DNA from: SG-bin7 sp964498095
GTDB taxonomy: Bacteria > Bdellovibrionota > Bdellovibrionia > Bdellovibrionales > SG-bin7
Length of the DNA stretch: 64,000 nucleotides
Direction: 5' to 3'
NCBI GenBank assembly: GCA_964498095.1
Contig: CAZCFY010000002.1
Coordinates: forward strand, 62,001 to 126,000
Of this stretch, positions 8,523-17,162 are shown in pieces. Under the pieces are notes generated by a model. It worked only from the letters and a program-made list of their open reading frames with translations. It was not told where the DNA came from and did no database searches. A program made the position numbers and the translations under genes. The first letter of the stretch is position 1, and each line of letters opens with the position of its first letter.

Positions 8523-9908
8523 ATGATGTCAGAAGTGGATTTAAAAGATAAACGTATTATGGTAGTCGGCCTTGGTCGTTGCGGCGTTTCGCTATGTAAA
8601 TTCCTGGCGAAAAATGGCGCTAAGGTCACTGTTAGTGATCACAAATCAAAGGCGGAATTAAGTAATTCTCTCGAGCAGCTCGGTGACCTTCCGATTCAAT
8701 ATGACCTAGGTAACCACACGCCACGATTGTTTTTAGAGCAGGATTTAATAGTTTTGAGTCCCGGCGTCGCTCCCAATTTAAAAATTTTCGAATACGCGCG
8801 GAGCCATGGCGTAAAGGTCACGGGAGAATTTGAATTCGCGTCGCGATTTATTCGTGAGCCCGTTATTGCGATTACGGGCACGAATGGAAAAAGTTCAACG
8901 ACAAAACTCATCGAGCAAATGTTAAAAGAGTCCGGCGTCAATGTTTGGATGGGCGGCAACTATGGCATACCTTTGGTGGAATATTTATTATCTCCCGAAA
9001 AGGCCCAAGTCGTGGTGGCGGAAGTGTCGAGTTTCCAGCTCGAACACGTGGAAACTTTTACGCCGCAAAATATTGTTTTCATGAATTTAGCGGAAAACCA
9101 TCTTGACCGTTACCGTTCGATGGAAGAATACGTAAATGCCAAGCGCCGTATTTTTAACTGCACAAATCAAGCGACGACTTCGATATTGAATGCTGATGAC
9201 AACGCCGTCGTGGAATTAGCGCGCGATCCTTCCGTGCAGCGTGGCCGTATTTTTTACTTTTCGCGTAAAAAAACATTGGAACCACAAATCATGAATATTG
9301 GTGGCGCAGTATGTATTGATAAAGAGCTACGCGTGCGCACCGGTCCCGAAATTGAATTTTTTTCGGTTAAAAACATGAAGATGCGCGGCCGTCACTCGAT
9401 TGAAAACGTAATGGCGGCGACCTTGGCGGCCCGTGAACATGGCGCCAAACACGATGCCGTTCAAAAAGTTGTCGATAACTTTCCGGGGCTGGCCCATCGC
9501 TTGGAATATGTGCGTAAAGTCGGTGGAGTAGAATTTTTTAATGATTCGAAAGCGACAAACGTTCATGCCGTTATTCGGGCGCTCGATGCCTTCGAAGAAA
9601 ACGTAATTTTGATATGCGGCGGAAAAGATACGAATTTAAATTTCGAACCGTTGCGTTCTCATATCGAACGAAAAGTTAAAAACCTTATTTTAATTGGCGA
9701 AGCTAAAGAACGCATTAATCGTCAGATTGGCGATAGTTCCGAGACCTTCCTCATCGGCACCTTCGAGGAAGCGGCCTTAATAGCTTACCAAAAGTCTAGG
9801 AACGGCGACGTCGTATTGCTTTCTCCGGGTTGCTCAAGCTTTGACATGTTTGACAGTTATGAAGAGCGGGGCGATTACTTTAAGAGTATTGTTAATAAGT
9901 TCCGTTAG
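8523..9908 (+). CDS. murD: UDP-MurNAc-L-alanine:D-glutamate ligase
   Basis: MurD adds D-glutamate to UDP-MurNAc-L-Ala in the cytoplasm. The N-terminal Rossmann-like part contains VVGLGRCGVS. The P-loop is GTNGKSSTTKL, a normal MurD variant with S for T. NDSKATN and LSPGCSSFDMFDSYEERG near the C-terminus are diagnostic MurD motifs. Length is 461 residues. A GAGG overlapping the mraY stop precedes the double ATG start; the first ATG is used here. Confidence 0.96.
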   Translation: MMSEVDLKDKRIMVVGLGRCGVSLCKFLAKNGAKVTVSDHKSKAELSNSLEQLGDLPIQYDLGNHTPRLFLEQDLIVLSPGVAPNLKIFEYARSHGVKVTGEFEFASRFIREPVIAITGTNGKSSTTKLIEQMLKESGVNVWMGGNYGIPLVEYLLSPEKAQVVVAEVSSFQLEHVETFTPQNIVFMNLAENHLDRYRSMEEYVNAKRRIFNCTNQATTSILNADDNAVVELARDPSVQRGRIFYFSRKKTLEPQIMNIGGAVCIDKELRVRTGPEIEFFSVKNMKMRGRHSIENVMAATLAAREHGAKHDAVQKVVDNFPGLAHRLEYVRKVGGVEFFNDSKATNVHAVIRALDAFEENVILICGGKDTNLNFEPLRSHIERKVKNLILIGEAKERINRQIGDSSETFLIGTFEEAALIAYQKSRNGDVVLLSPGCSSFDMFDSYEERGDYFKSIVNKFR

Positions 9909-9923
9909 TCCTATACTTTCCCC

Positions 9924-11057
9924 ATGGGGCTAAGTAAGAAAAAAAACGCGGAATTCGTTCACGGTACACTTGATCAAAGCATTTTGCTTTTATTTCTTAC
10001 CTTGGCCGGCATAGGCCTTGTCCAGGTTTATAGTTCAAGTTTTATTTTCGCGACGGAATCTCGCGGCGATGGGCTCTTCTTTTTTAAAAAGCAGCTTTTA
10101 GTTATCGCGGTCTCGTTCTTAATTTTGGTGGGTACGGCTTATTTTCCGTTTCGCTGGATAGAAAAATTAGCCCCCGCCTTTTGGCTTTTAAATGTGGTTT
10201 TAATAATTCTTACTCTCATGCCGGGAATTGGCGTTAAAGCCGGGGGAGCGTCGCGCTGGCTAAGTTTACCAATGGGGTTTAGGTTGCAGCCGTCCGAACT
10301 CTTGCGTGTAACTTTGCCTTTGTTTTTCGCCTATGTGCTCACGATGAATCGCGAGCGGTTCGGTCAATGGAAGTGGCCGGCAATCATTTCTTTTTTTGGC
10401 ATTCCTTTACTACTACTTTTAAAACAACCCGACTTTGGATCCTTCGCTATTTTACTATTGGTTTTAGTGACTCTGCTGGTCGCCTTTGGCTTACCTTGGA
10501 AGTACATACTTGTTTCTGGCGTAAGCATGATAGTCGGATTTTTCTTTTTAATTTGGGAAGTTCCTTACCGGAAGGCGCGTCTACTATCCTATCTTGACCC
10601 ATGGTCCGAAGGGGCGCAGTCGGGATTTCAGCTCATCCAAAGTTTATTAGGTTTTCGCTCGGGGGGCTTAACGGGTGTTGGTTTAGGCCAGGGCCAGGCA
10701 AAGCTTTTATTTCTTCCCGAAGCGCATACCGATTTTACATTGGCCGTGCTTGGCGAAGAGATGGGATTTGTGGGCCTTCTTTTGGTTTTGTCACTTTTTG
10801 GTTTTCTTATTCATCGCGGATTTCAGATTTCCTTGCGCGCGAATTCCGAGTTTGAAAGAGCGACTGTCTTAGGCCTCATTCTTTCTTTTACTTTTTCTGT
10901 TTTCGTGAATGTCGGTGTGGCACTTGGCTTGTTGCCAACCAAGGGGTTGGCGCTGCCGTTTCTAAGCTATGGCGGAAGTTCCATAATTGTTTTGGGGATC
11001 CTCTTTGGTTTAATACTCAACATTCGTCGCCGCATAAAGGTCTGGTCTAAGAAATGA
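9924..11057 (+). CDS. ftsW: septal SEDS peptidoglycan glycosyltransferase
   Basis: FtsW is a multi-pass inner-membrane SEDS protein that polymerises lipid II at the septum together with FtsI. The 377-residue product has about ten membrane segments. The characteristic extracytoplasmic segment reads GVGLGQGQAKLLFLPEAHTDF, and the C-terminal signature is LPFLSYGGSS. FtsW is preferred over RodA or SpoVE by its place between murD and murG. The stop overlaps the murG ATG (ATGA). Confidence 0.95.
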   Translation: MGLSKKKNAEFVHGTLDQSILLLFLTLAGIGLVQVYSSSFIFATESRGDGLFFFKKQLLVIAVSFLILVGTAYFPFRWIEKLAPAFWLLNVVLIILTLMPGIGVKAGGASRWLSLPMGFRLQPSELLRVTLPLFFAYVLTMNRERFGQWKWPAIISFFGIPLLLLLKQPDFGSFAILLLVLVTLLVAFGLPWKYILVSGVSMIVGFFFLIWEVPYRKARLLSYLDPWSEGAQSGFQLIQSLLGFRSGGLTGVGLGQGQAKLLFLPEAHTDFTLAVLGEEMGFVGLLLVLSLFGFLIHRGFQISLRANSEFERATVLGLILSFTFSVFVNVGVALGLLPTKGLALPFLSYGGSSIIVLGILFGLILNIRRRIKVWSKK

Positions 11058-12124
11058 GTGAGCGCATCGTAATTGCCGGCGGCGGTACCGGTGGTCATCT
11101 ATACCCGGCGATCGCAATTGCACAGGAACTCCAAAAGCAAAATCCCAGCATTGAAATTCACTTTGTCGGTACATCGCGGGGACTTGAATCACAGATTGTT
11201 CCAAAAGCAAATTTCCCCTTGCACTTGATCGAAGTGGGGCAGTTAAACGTCGGACTGGTGCAAAAATTAAAAACCTTGATCCGTTTGCCGCTGAGTTTAT
11301 TTTCTTGCCTTAGATTGTTGCGCAAACTTAAACCCCGCTTTGTCCTTGGTGTTGGCGGTTATGCCTCGGGTCCCTTCGTAATGATGGCTAGCCTTTTTGG
11401 CGTGCCGTCGGCGTTATGGGAGCCCAACGTCTATCCTGGAATGGCAAACCGGATACTAAAGTTTTTCGTGAAATATATTTTCGTCGTGTTTCCTGAGTCC
11501 GGCAAATTCTTTGGGAACCGATCCGTGACTGCGGTGGGACTCCCGGTGCGCTCAAAAATAACTCACGTACCAAGAAGTGAAAGCGGGGGCCGCGCTTTTC
11601 GGGTTTTAATTTTCGGCGGTAGTCAGGGAGCCCGCGCTATCAACCGCGTTGTCGGCGAAGCCCTTGCTGCCGATAATTCGTGGTCAAAGGGAATAGAATT
11701 TGTGCATCAAGTGGGAAAATTTGACCTGGAATGGGCGCAAAAAATCTATGAAGGTGTACCGAACGTAAAATACTTTCAGTACCTCGACGATATGGAACAG
11801 CGTTACGCTTGGTGTGACTTGGTTTTTTGCCGTGGTGGAATCAGCACGATTTCCGAACTTGCGGCTGCTCAGAGGGTTGGCGTTATTGTTCCCCTGCCTA
11901 GCGCCGCAGATGATCATCAGCGCAAGAACGCCGAGACTTTGGTACATGCCAATGCGGGAAAAATGATTTTGCAAAAAGATTTTAATGCTGACACTTTCAA
12001 AAAAATAATCTTAGATTATAAAAATCATCCCGAAAAACTTTCTGAGATGGAAACCAATGTGAAACGGTTTTATAAACCGGGAGCCGCGCAAGAAATTGCT
12101 GAACTGGTTTTAAAGGAAATTTAA
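11054..12124 (+). CDS. murG: lipid II synthase (GlcNAc transferase)
   Basis: MurG is a peripheral inner-membrane glycosyltransferase that adds GlcNAc to lipid I to make lipid II. The glycine-rich loop GGGTGGHLYPAIAIA lies at the very N-terminus. FGGSQGARAIN marks the start of the second Rossmann domain, and RGGISTISELAA with PSAADDHQ forms the donor-binding site. The length of 356 residues is typical. It starts in an ATGA overlap with ftsW, and murC follows with no gap. Confidence 0.96.
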   Translation: MSERIVIAGGGTGGHLYPAIAIAQELQKQNPSIEIHFVGTSRGLESQIVPKANFPLHLIEVGQLNVGLVQKLKTLIRLPLSLFSCLRLLRKLKPRFVLGVGGYASGPFVMMASLFGVPSALWEPNVYPGMANRILKFFVKYIFVVFPESGKFFGNRSVTAVGLPVRSKITHVPRSESGGRAFRVLIFGGSQGARAINRVVGEALAADNSWSKGIEFVHQVGKFDLEWAQKIYEGVPNVKYFQYLDDMEQRYAWCDLVFCRGGISTISELAAAQRVGVIVPLPSAADDHQRKNAETLVHANAGKMILQKDFNADTFKKIILDYKNHPEKLSEMETNVKRFYKPGAAQEIAELVLKEI

Positions 12125-13474
12125 GTGCGATTAAAACATGCGAAATTTCATTTTATTGGTATTGGTGGCATAGGTATGTGCGGTTTGGCGCAGCTTTTGC
12201 GAAACATGGGGGCTACCGTCAGCGGAAGTGACATGGCCGAAAATGCGCAGACCCAAAACCTCGCGTCACTGGGTGTGACTATATATCGCGGTCACGACAA
12301 AAAAAATATTGGGGACGTGGATGTCGTCGTTTATTCCAGCGCCATTAGCGCCGAAAACGACGAAGTCCAAGAAGCTCGCCGCCGCAAAATCCCCATCATC
12401 TCAAGAGCCGAGGCTTTGGCCGAAATTATGCGCTTAAAACGGGGTATTGCGATCGCCGGCTCTCACGGAAAAACCACGACGACAAGTTTAGCTTCCTCCA
12501 TTTTCTTGGAAGCTAACCTGCAACCTACGATTGTGGTCGGTGGCAAGTTGGAACAAATTAAATCCACGGCACTTCTCGGGGAAGGCGAATGGATCGTCGC
12601 CGAAGCAGATGAAAGTGACGGGAGCTTTACCAAACTTTCGCCGGAAATAGTTGTGATTACCAATATTGATAATGATCACCTCGATTATTTTGGTAGTTTT
12701 GGCAACTTACAAAAGGCTTTTTTGGCTTTTGCCAATTTAATTCCTTTCTATGGGCGGGCCATTGTTTGTGGAGACGACCCTTTAGTGCGCGAACTGTTTT
12801 CTGATTTTCGCAAACCTATAACCTTTTACGGAACCAAAGATACAAATGACTACGTTCTCTCGGGTAACCGCGGAACTTACGAGGTTTCAAAAGGCGGCCG
12901 CCAAATAGGTTCGTTCACATGTCAGTTTCCGGGAAAGCATAATGCACTTAATTCTTTAGCTGCGGTTCTTGTCGCGCTTGAGGCTGGTGTGCCGTTTGAA
13001 CTAGCCCGGCGGGGAATCGAAAAATTTATTGGCGTCGAGCGGCGGTTTCAATTTAAAGGCAAGAAAGCCGAAGTTTCGGTGTTTGACGATTATGGACATC
13101 ATCCTACCGAAATTAAGGCCGTGCTTGAGGCCATGCGGGAGAAGTTTCCGCAAAAGCGACTTGTTGTTTGGTTTCAGCCGCATCGTTATTCGAGAACGCA
13201 ACTTTGCTGGAGTCAGTTTCTAAATTGTTTCGAAAGTTCTGACGTACTATTGATTACCGACATCTACGCGGCTAGCGAAAAACCCATTGCTGGAATTACC
13301 GCTGAGCAGCTTGTTAAGGAAGTAAAGCACTCAAGCTGCCAATATATGCCGACAAAAGATTACGCGTTAACCGCTAAAGATCTAAAAGGGATTTTAAAGC
13401 CCAATGATATTTTTCTGACCTTGGGTGCCGGTGACGGTTGGAAACTGGGCACAAAATTGCTAGAAACCCTATGA
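12125..13474 (+). CDS. murC: UDP-MurNAc:L-alanine ligase
   Basis: MurC starts stem-peptide synthesis by adding L-alanine to UDP-MurNAc. GIGGIGMCGLAQ near the start is the nucleotide-sugar-binding motif. GSHGKTTTTSL near residue 111 is the MurC-type P-loop, where HGKTTTT separates MurC from the other Mur ligases. DDYGHHPTEI and FQPHRYSRT mark the C-terminal domain. The start is a GTG directly after the murG stop. The 3' end overlaps the murB start by 4 bases. Length is 449 residues. Confidence 0.96.
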   Translation: MRLKHAKFHFIGIGGIGMCGLAQLLRNMGATVSGSDMAENAQTQNLASLGVTIYRGHDKKNIGDVDVVVYSSAISAENDEVQEARRRKIPIISRAEALAEIMRLKRGIAIAGSHGKTTTTSLASSIFLEANLQPTIVVGGKLEQIKSTALLGEGEWIVAEADESDGSFTKLSPEIVVITNIDNDHLDYFGSFGNLQKAFLAFANLIPFYGRAIVCGDDPLVRELFSDFRKPITFYGTKDTNDYVLSGNRGTYEVSKGGRQIGSFTCQFPGKHNALNSLAAVLVALEAGVPFELARRGIEKFIGVERRFQFKGKKAEVSVFDDYGHHPTEIKAVLEAMREKFPQKRLVVWFQPHRYSRTQLCWSQFLNCFESSDVLLITDIYAASEKPIAGITAEQLVKEVKHSSCQYMPTKDYALTAKDLKGILKPNDIFLTLGAGDGWKLGTKLLETL

Positions 13475-14364
13475 TAAAATACTTAAGAGATTATAATTTG
13501 GCGGCTCTGACTTCTTGGAAGGTTGGCGGCCCCGCCGAGTATTTTTATCAGCCAGAAAACTATAAGGATCTTGCCGATGCCGTTGCTTGGGCGGAAAAAA
13601 ACCATCATGTACTGACGGTTCTTGGCGGTGGTTCTAACGTTTTGGTGAGTGATAAGGGGGTCAAGGGGCTGATCCTGCACTTGGGAAAACTAAATCAAAT
13701 GACCGTCAAAGAAGAAGACGGAAAATTGAAAATTTCTGCGCAAGCGGGAGTGCAAAAGTCCGAGCTTGGCCGCGCATTTTTAAAGAAGAAATTAGCGCCC
13801 GCGGTTTTTTTGGCGGGCCTACCTGGAGACGTCGGTGGCGGAGTTGTTATGAACGCCGGAGTCGGTGATGCGATCACACCCAAAGAGTTCGTGGAGATTA
13901 CTGAGTGGGTTGAGATTTTTCGGCTGGACGAAAAAAAGTTCATTACGTTAAATGCTGACTACCTCACATGGTCTTACCGAAAATGCAATGGATGGCAGCC
14001 GGGGATTATCGTGCAGGCGGGCTTTCATTGGCCGCTTAAAGAAGTTCCTGACATCGTCGAAACTGTTTTTGCTGCTAACCGGTTGCGGATGAGTAAACAA
14101 CCGCTTAACTTGCCAAGCTGCGGTTCCGTTTTTAAAAATCCACAAGGGGATAAAGCGGGTAGGCTCATTGATTCCTGCGGACTCAAGGGGTTTCAGGTAG
14201 GGCAGGCGCAAGTTTCCCCAAAACACGCAAACTTTATTGTAAACTTAGGCGGAGCGACGGCCAGCGATATTGACCAAGTGATTAGGCACGTGCGGAAGAC
14301 CGTCGCCGAAAAATCGAAAATTAACCTGGACGCGGAAGTAATTTATCTTGGCGATTGGACCTAA
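13471..14364 (+). CDS. murB: UDP-N-acetylenolpyruvoylglucosamine reductase
   Basis: MurB is an FAD-dependent enzyme that reduces UDP-GlcNAc-enolpyruvate to UDP-MurNAc. GGGSNVLVSD is the FAD-binding loop. LPGDVGGGVVMNAG, YRKC and SCGSVFKNP correspond to family motifs, the last carrying the catalytic serine region. HANFIVN near the end is also typical. I use the ATG at 13471, which forms an ATGA overlap with the murC stop, and not the in-frame TTG at 13438 inside murC. The resulting 297 residues fit the shorter type IIb-like MurB enzymes. Confidence 0.94.
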   Translation: MIKYLRDYNLAALTSWKVGGPAEYFYQPENYKDLADAVAWAEKNHHVLTVLGGGSNVLVSDKGVKGLILHLGKLNQMTVKEEDGKLKISAQAGVQKSELGRAFLKKKLAPAVFLAGLPGDVGGGVVMNAGVGDAITPKEFVEITEWVEIFRLDEKKFITLNADYLTWSYRKCNGWQPGIIVQAGFHWPLKEVPDIVETVFAANRLRMSKQPLNLPSCGSVFKNPQGDKAGRLIDSCGLKGFQVGQAQVSPKHANFIVNLGGATASDIDQVIRHVRKTVAEKSKINLDAEVIYLGDWT

Positions 14365-14433
14365 GTATAGCTTGGGTATAGACATCGACCCCATTTCACT
14401 TTTAAATATCTTATAGGAATCACGGAGGATGAA

Positions 14434-14859
14434 ATGAAATTTGGATTGTTAGTTGCCATAGCTGCAACAGTTGGATTGTTTACCGCTTGCGAAACCGCCC
14501 CCAAAAATGATGCTAAAGGTGCTGCTGCGACGGCACCCGCCGCAAAGGCAGGCGCTAAGGCCGGAGCCAAAGCGGAACCGGCAAAAGCTGGCAAAAAATT
14601 TGAGGACGAAGATATTAGTAAAACAAAACCGACGGCTAAAACCGAAGGTGTAGCGGCCGAAAAAATCACCTGTATTTCTGGTGGCGACACACGCACGTTG
14701 GAAATGTCTAGCGGGGACGGCAAAGTATGCCGCTTAAACTACACAAAAGCGGGAGAGACTAAAGAAGTCGCCTCGGCCGCCGCTGACCCCACGAAATGTA
14801 ACGAAGTTCGCGACCGCATAAAGGGCAACCTCGAGGGCGCTGGCTTTAAATGTGAATAA
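14434..14859 (+). CDS. small Ala/Lys-rich lipoprotein of unknown function
   Basis: The 141-residue product has a signal peptide ending in the lipobox LFTAC. A long Ala/Lys/Gly-rich linker with tandem AKAGAKAGAK-like repeats follows (residues about 27-55). A compact C-terminal region contains four cysteines (ITCISGG, KVCRLNY, TKCNEV, FKCE) that could form two disulfides. GGAGG stands upstream of the ATG. The linker suggests a tether from the membrane into or across the cell wall. The 3' end overlaps the convergent DOMON-like gene by 14 bases. No family is recognised; proximity to murB and ddl hints at an envelope role only. Confidence 0.8.
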   Translation: MKFGLLVAIAATVGLFTACETAPKNDAKGAAATAPAAKAGAKAGAKAEPAKAGKKFEDEDISKTKPTAKTEGVAAEKITCISGGDTRTLEMSSGDGKVCRLNYTKAGETKEVASAAADPTKCNEVRDRIKGNLEGAGFKCE

Positions 14860-15376
14860 AATTTGCGGCCAGATGAAAATCTGGTTTGTCCTTTTGCTTT
14901 TGGTGATTCACAGCCCAGTAGCTTAACTCGCCGGCCTTGGTTTGCAAAATGCAACTAAGGCCGATGTCCAAGTTCTTATTCGGTAAAGAAATTTCCTTTA
15001 GATTAATAAAGTAACTGCAGGTTAAAGAGTTTTTTTCCAAAATACTTTGGATTTTAAAATCCTTTACGCTAGATGCTTCGGCCATATCTTTGTGGTAATC
15101 GGAAAATTGATAAAGATTCCAGTCCCCGCTGGGAGATGCATTGACCTCATAATAATTTTGCGCCATTTTCGGTTTTACGAAAGTTTCAAAGCAAGTTGTC
15201 TTCCACAAATCATCAAGACGTTTAGGTTTTGAATTCTTAGCGGGAACGTAGAGATTCTCCAAGTCACCGTGAACCACAAATGTGACTTCGATGCCGTGGT
15301 CCAGATGCTTAAGGTCACAATTCACGGAATATTTTTTGTTTTCGTTAAAGGGTTTAAGTTGAAACTCAAAATTCAT
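14846..15376 (-). CDS. DOMON-like domain protein
   Basis: The 176-residue product resembles the 'DOMON-like' family known from cyanobacteria and proteobacteria. The signature region reads RLDDLWKTTCFETF followed by YYEVNASPSGDWNLYQF, a beta-sandwich core. No signal peptide is present, so the protein is likely cytoplasmic. The ATG at 15376 follows GAAAGGA; the frame is open further upstream but that part overlaps ddl on the other strand and has no coding character. The gene sits reversed inside the dcw cluster, convergent with the small lipoprotein and divergent from ddl, only 67 bases away. Function is unknown; carbohydrate or haem binding is what DOMON folds usually do. Confidence 0.75.
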   Translation of the reverse strand: MNFEFQLKPFNENKKYSVNCDLKHLDHGIEVTFVVHGDLENLYVPAKNSKPKRLDDLWKTTCFETFVKPKMAQNYYEVNASPSGDWNLYQFSDYHKDMAEASSVKDFKIQSILEKNSLTCSYFINLKEISLPNKNLDIGLSCILQTKAGELSYWAVNHQKQKDKPDFHLAANFIHI

Positions 15377-15443
15377 TGACTGTTCCTTTCGTAGTTCAAG
15401 TTTAAGACTAGACGACTCTGAAGCGCGGAAGTATAATTTTTTT

Positions 15444-16373
15444 ATGAGCAAAGTAAAGAAAGTTGCGGTTTTAGTTGGCGGGATGGGCGCGGAGCGTGAG
15501 GTGAGTCTAAACACCGGAAAGGCCTTTGAAAAAGCATTAAAAGAGCTGCCCTATGAATACGTGGTTATTGATGCGCAGGCTGATTTACCACGGCGGCTCA
15601 TGGACCTTAATCCAGATGTGGCGTTATTGGCACTTCACGGAAAATACGCAGAAGATGGGACTGTTCAGGGTATCTGTGAGTATTTAAAAATTCCCTATAG
15701 CGGCTCGGGCGTTATGGGCTCCGCGGTAGCGCTACATAAGATTATGTGCAAACATCTTTTTGTGCAGCATAATTTGCCGACGGCCCCTTACGAATATTTT
15801 GATTTACGAATGACGTCGGCGCAGCAAATTAAAATTAAGTTGGAATTGCCATTTGTTGTAAAACCGTCACGCGAAGGTTCGAGCGTGGGAATTTCTATTT
15901 GCCATGAGAAAAGTGAAGTCATGCCCGCGTTAAAGTTAGCTGCCGAGTATGATTACATGATACTCGTCGAAAAATTTATTCCCGGAATGGAGCTCACGGT
16001 TCCAATTTTTCGCAACAAGGCGATCACACCTATCGAAATCGTACCGAAAACTTCGTTTTACGATTACAAGCGCAAGTACACAAAGGGCGAAACCGATTAT
16101 TATTTACCGCCACGGCTTGATGCTAACGTAATTCAAGACAGCATTCGTATTGCAGAGCGGGCCTTTCAAGTTTTAGAGCTGAGAACTTATGCGCGGGTAG
16201 ATTTTCGCGTCCGTGATAACGTTGAGCCCATGATTATGGAAGTCAATGCGCTACCAGGATGCACGGAAACCTCTCTTGTCCCAAAGTCCGCCGCTCATGA
16301 AGGAATTAATTTTATAGAATTTATTAAAGAACTGGTGGAGTCAGCAACACTCGATTATGCGGACCTTAAGTAA
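15444..16373 (+). CDS. ddl: D-alanine--D-alanine ligase
   Basis: Ddl makes the D-Ala-D-Ala dipeptide used by MurF. The ATP-grasp enzyme has VLVGGMGAEREVS at the start, LHGKYAEDGTVQG, and YSGSGVMGSAVALHK, all family signatures. REGSSVGI is the nucleotide-binding loop. VNALPGCTETS near the end provides the metal-binding asparagine region. The 309-residue length is typical for DdlB. The product lacks a signal. The gene starts the last dcw block and overlaps ftsQ by 17 bases. Confidence 0.95.
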   Translation: MSKVKKVAVLVGGMGAEREVSLNTGKAFEKALKELPYEYVVIDAQADLPRRLMDLNPDVALLALHGKYAEDGTVQGICEYLKIPYSGSGVMGSAVALHKIMCKHLFVQHNLPTAPYEYFDLRMTSAQQIKIKLELPFVVKPSREGSSVGISICHEKSEVMPALKLAAEYDYMILVEKFIPGMELTVPIFRNKAITPIEIVPKTSFYDYKRKYTKGETDYYLPPRLDANVIQDSIRIAERAFQVLELRTYARVDFRVRDNVEPMIMEVNALPGCTETSLVPKSAAHEGINFIEFIKELVESATLDYADLK

Positions 16374-17094
16374 AAATCTTTTTTTAATTTCCGCGACCCT
16401 TTTCCTCTTGTTCTTTACTTATTGGGGTTTCGATTCTTCTTTATTTTCCAATATCCGAATTAGCGTAAGTCCCCTCAAGGCACCGTTGGATAACGAACAG
16501 TTTTCTGTAATTAAAAACGAAATTCTTGCGGACGTGAAATTCCTGAGTAAGGAATCCCTATGGGACATTGATATTTCTAAAATAGTCGGCGAAATTAAGC
16601 GTAAAGCATGGGTCGAAGACGTGCAGCTCACCCGACTTTTTCCGAACCGCTTGGAAATTGGTGTGGCGCTAAAAAAAGTTGACGTTGTCTACGTCGACGA
16701 TGCGGGAATTTGGATGCCGGTCGCCAATGACGGTAGTTTACTAAATAAAAGTTCTAAATCTTTAATTCCTGACGTGCCTTACTTGCGCGGGCGAAGATTT
16801 TATGAAAATAAAGAACTGCGCAAACGCGCTATTGATTTTTTGGCGCTCATACCCAGCTCGGGAAACTTTACTTCGAGTATGGTTGCGGAAATTTACTTCG
16901 AACCTAAGACGGGATTTGAGGTCCTTCTGGGGAAAACAGGAACGCGGGTGATTTTTGGGCAAGATGCTCTGGATTTGAAACTCAAACGCGTTGGTAAAGT
17001 ATTGGAATACTTGGAAGCTAAGGAAATTATCGGGCGCGTCATCGATGCCCGCTATGAGAAGAAAATCCTTGTCAGGATGCGTAAGCGGTCTTAG
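16357..17094 (+). CDS. ftsQ: cell division protein FtsQ
   Basis: FtsQ is a bitopic inner-membrane protein that links early and late divisome proteins. The product has a short cytoplasmic start, one membrane segment (about residues 7-25), a POTRA-like region with the expected W-V-E-D-V and FPNRLEI pattern (LTRLFPNRLEIGV), and a FtsQ-type beta domain. The length is 245 residues. Sequence conservation in this family is low, so the call leans on domain order and the ddl-ftsQ-ftsA-ftsZ order. The start lies inside the end of ddl. Confidence 0.88.
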   Translation: MRTLSKNLFLISATLFLLFFTYWGFDSSLFSNIRISVSPLKAPLDNEQFSVIKNEILADVKFLSKESLWDIDISKIVGEIKRKAWVEDVQLTRLFPNRLEIGVALKKVDVVYVDDAGIWMPVANDGSLLNKSSKSLIPDVPYLRGRRFYENKELRKRAIDFLALIPSSGNFTSSMVAEIYFEPKTGFEVLLGKTGTRVIFGQDALDLKLKRVGKVLEYLEAKEIIGRVIDARYEKKILVRMRKRS

Positions 17095-17162
17095 GCTTTT
17101 AGTCAGGGAAACTCCCCTAAAGTTTGGTCAAGGGTGACTAAACCTAAAGTTTGAGGGCAAGG

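Noticed and set aside
14361..14723. 120-codon minus-strand frame opposite the small lipoprotein
   Set aside because: It is the antisense shadow of the Ala/Lys-rich linker, which gives a long open frame by composition.
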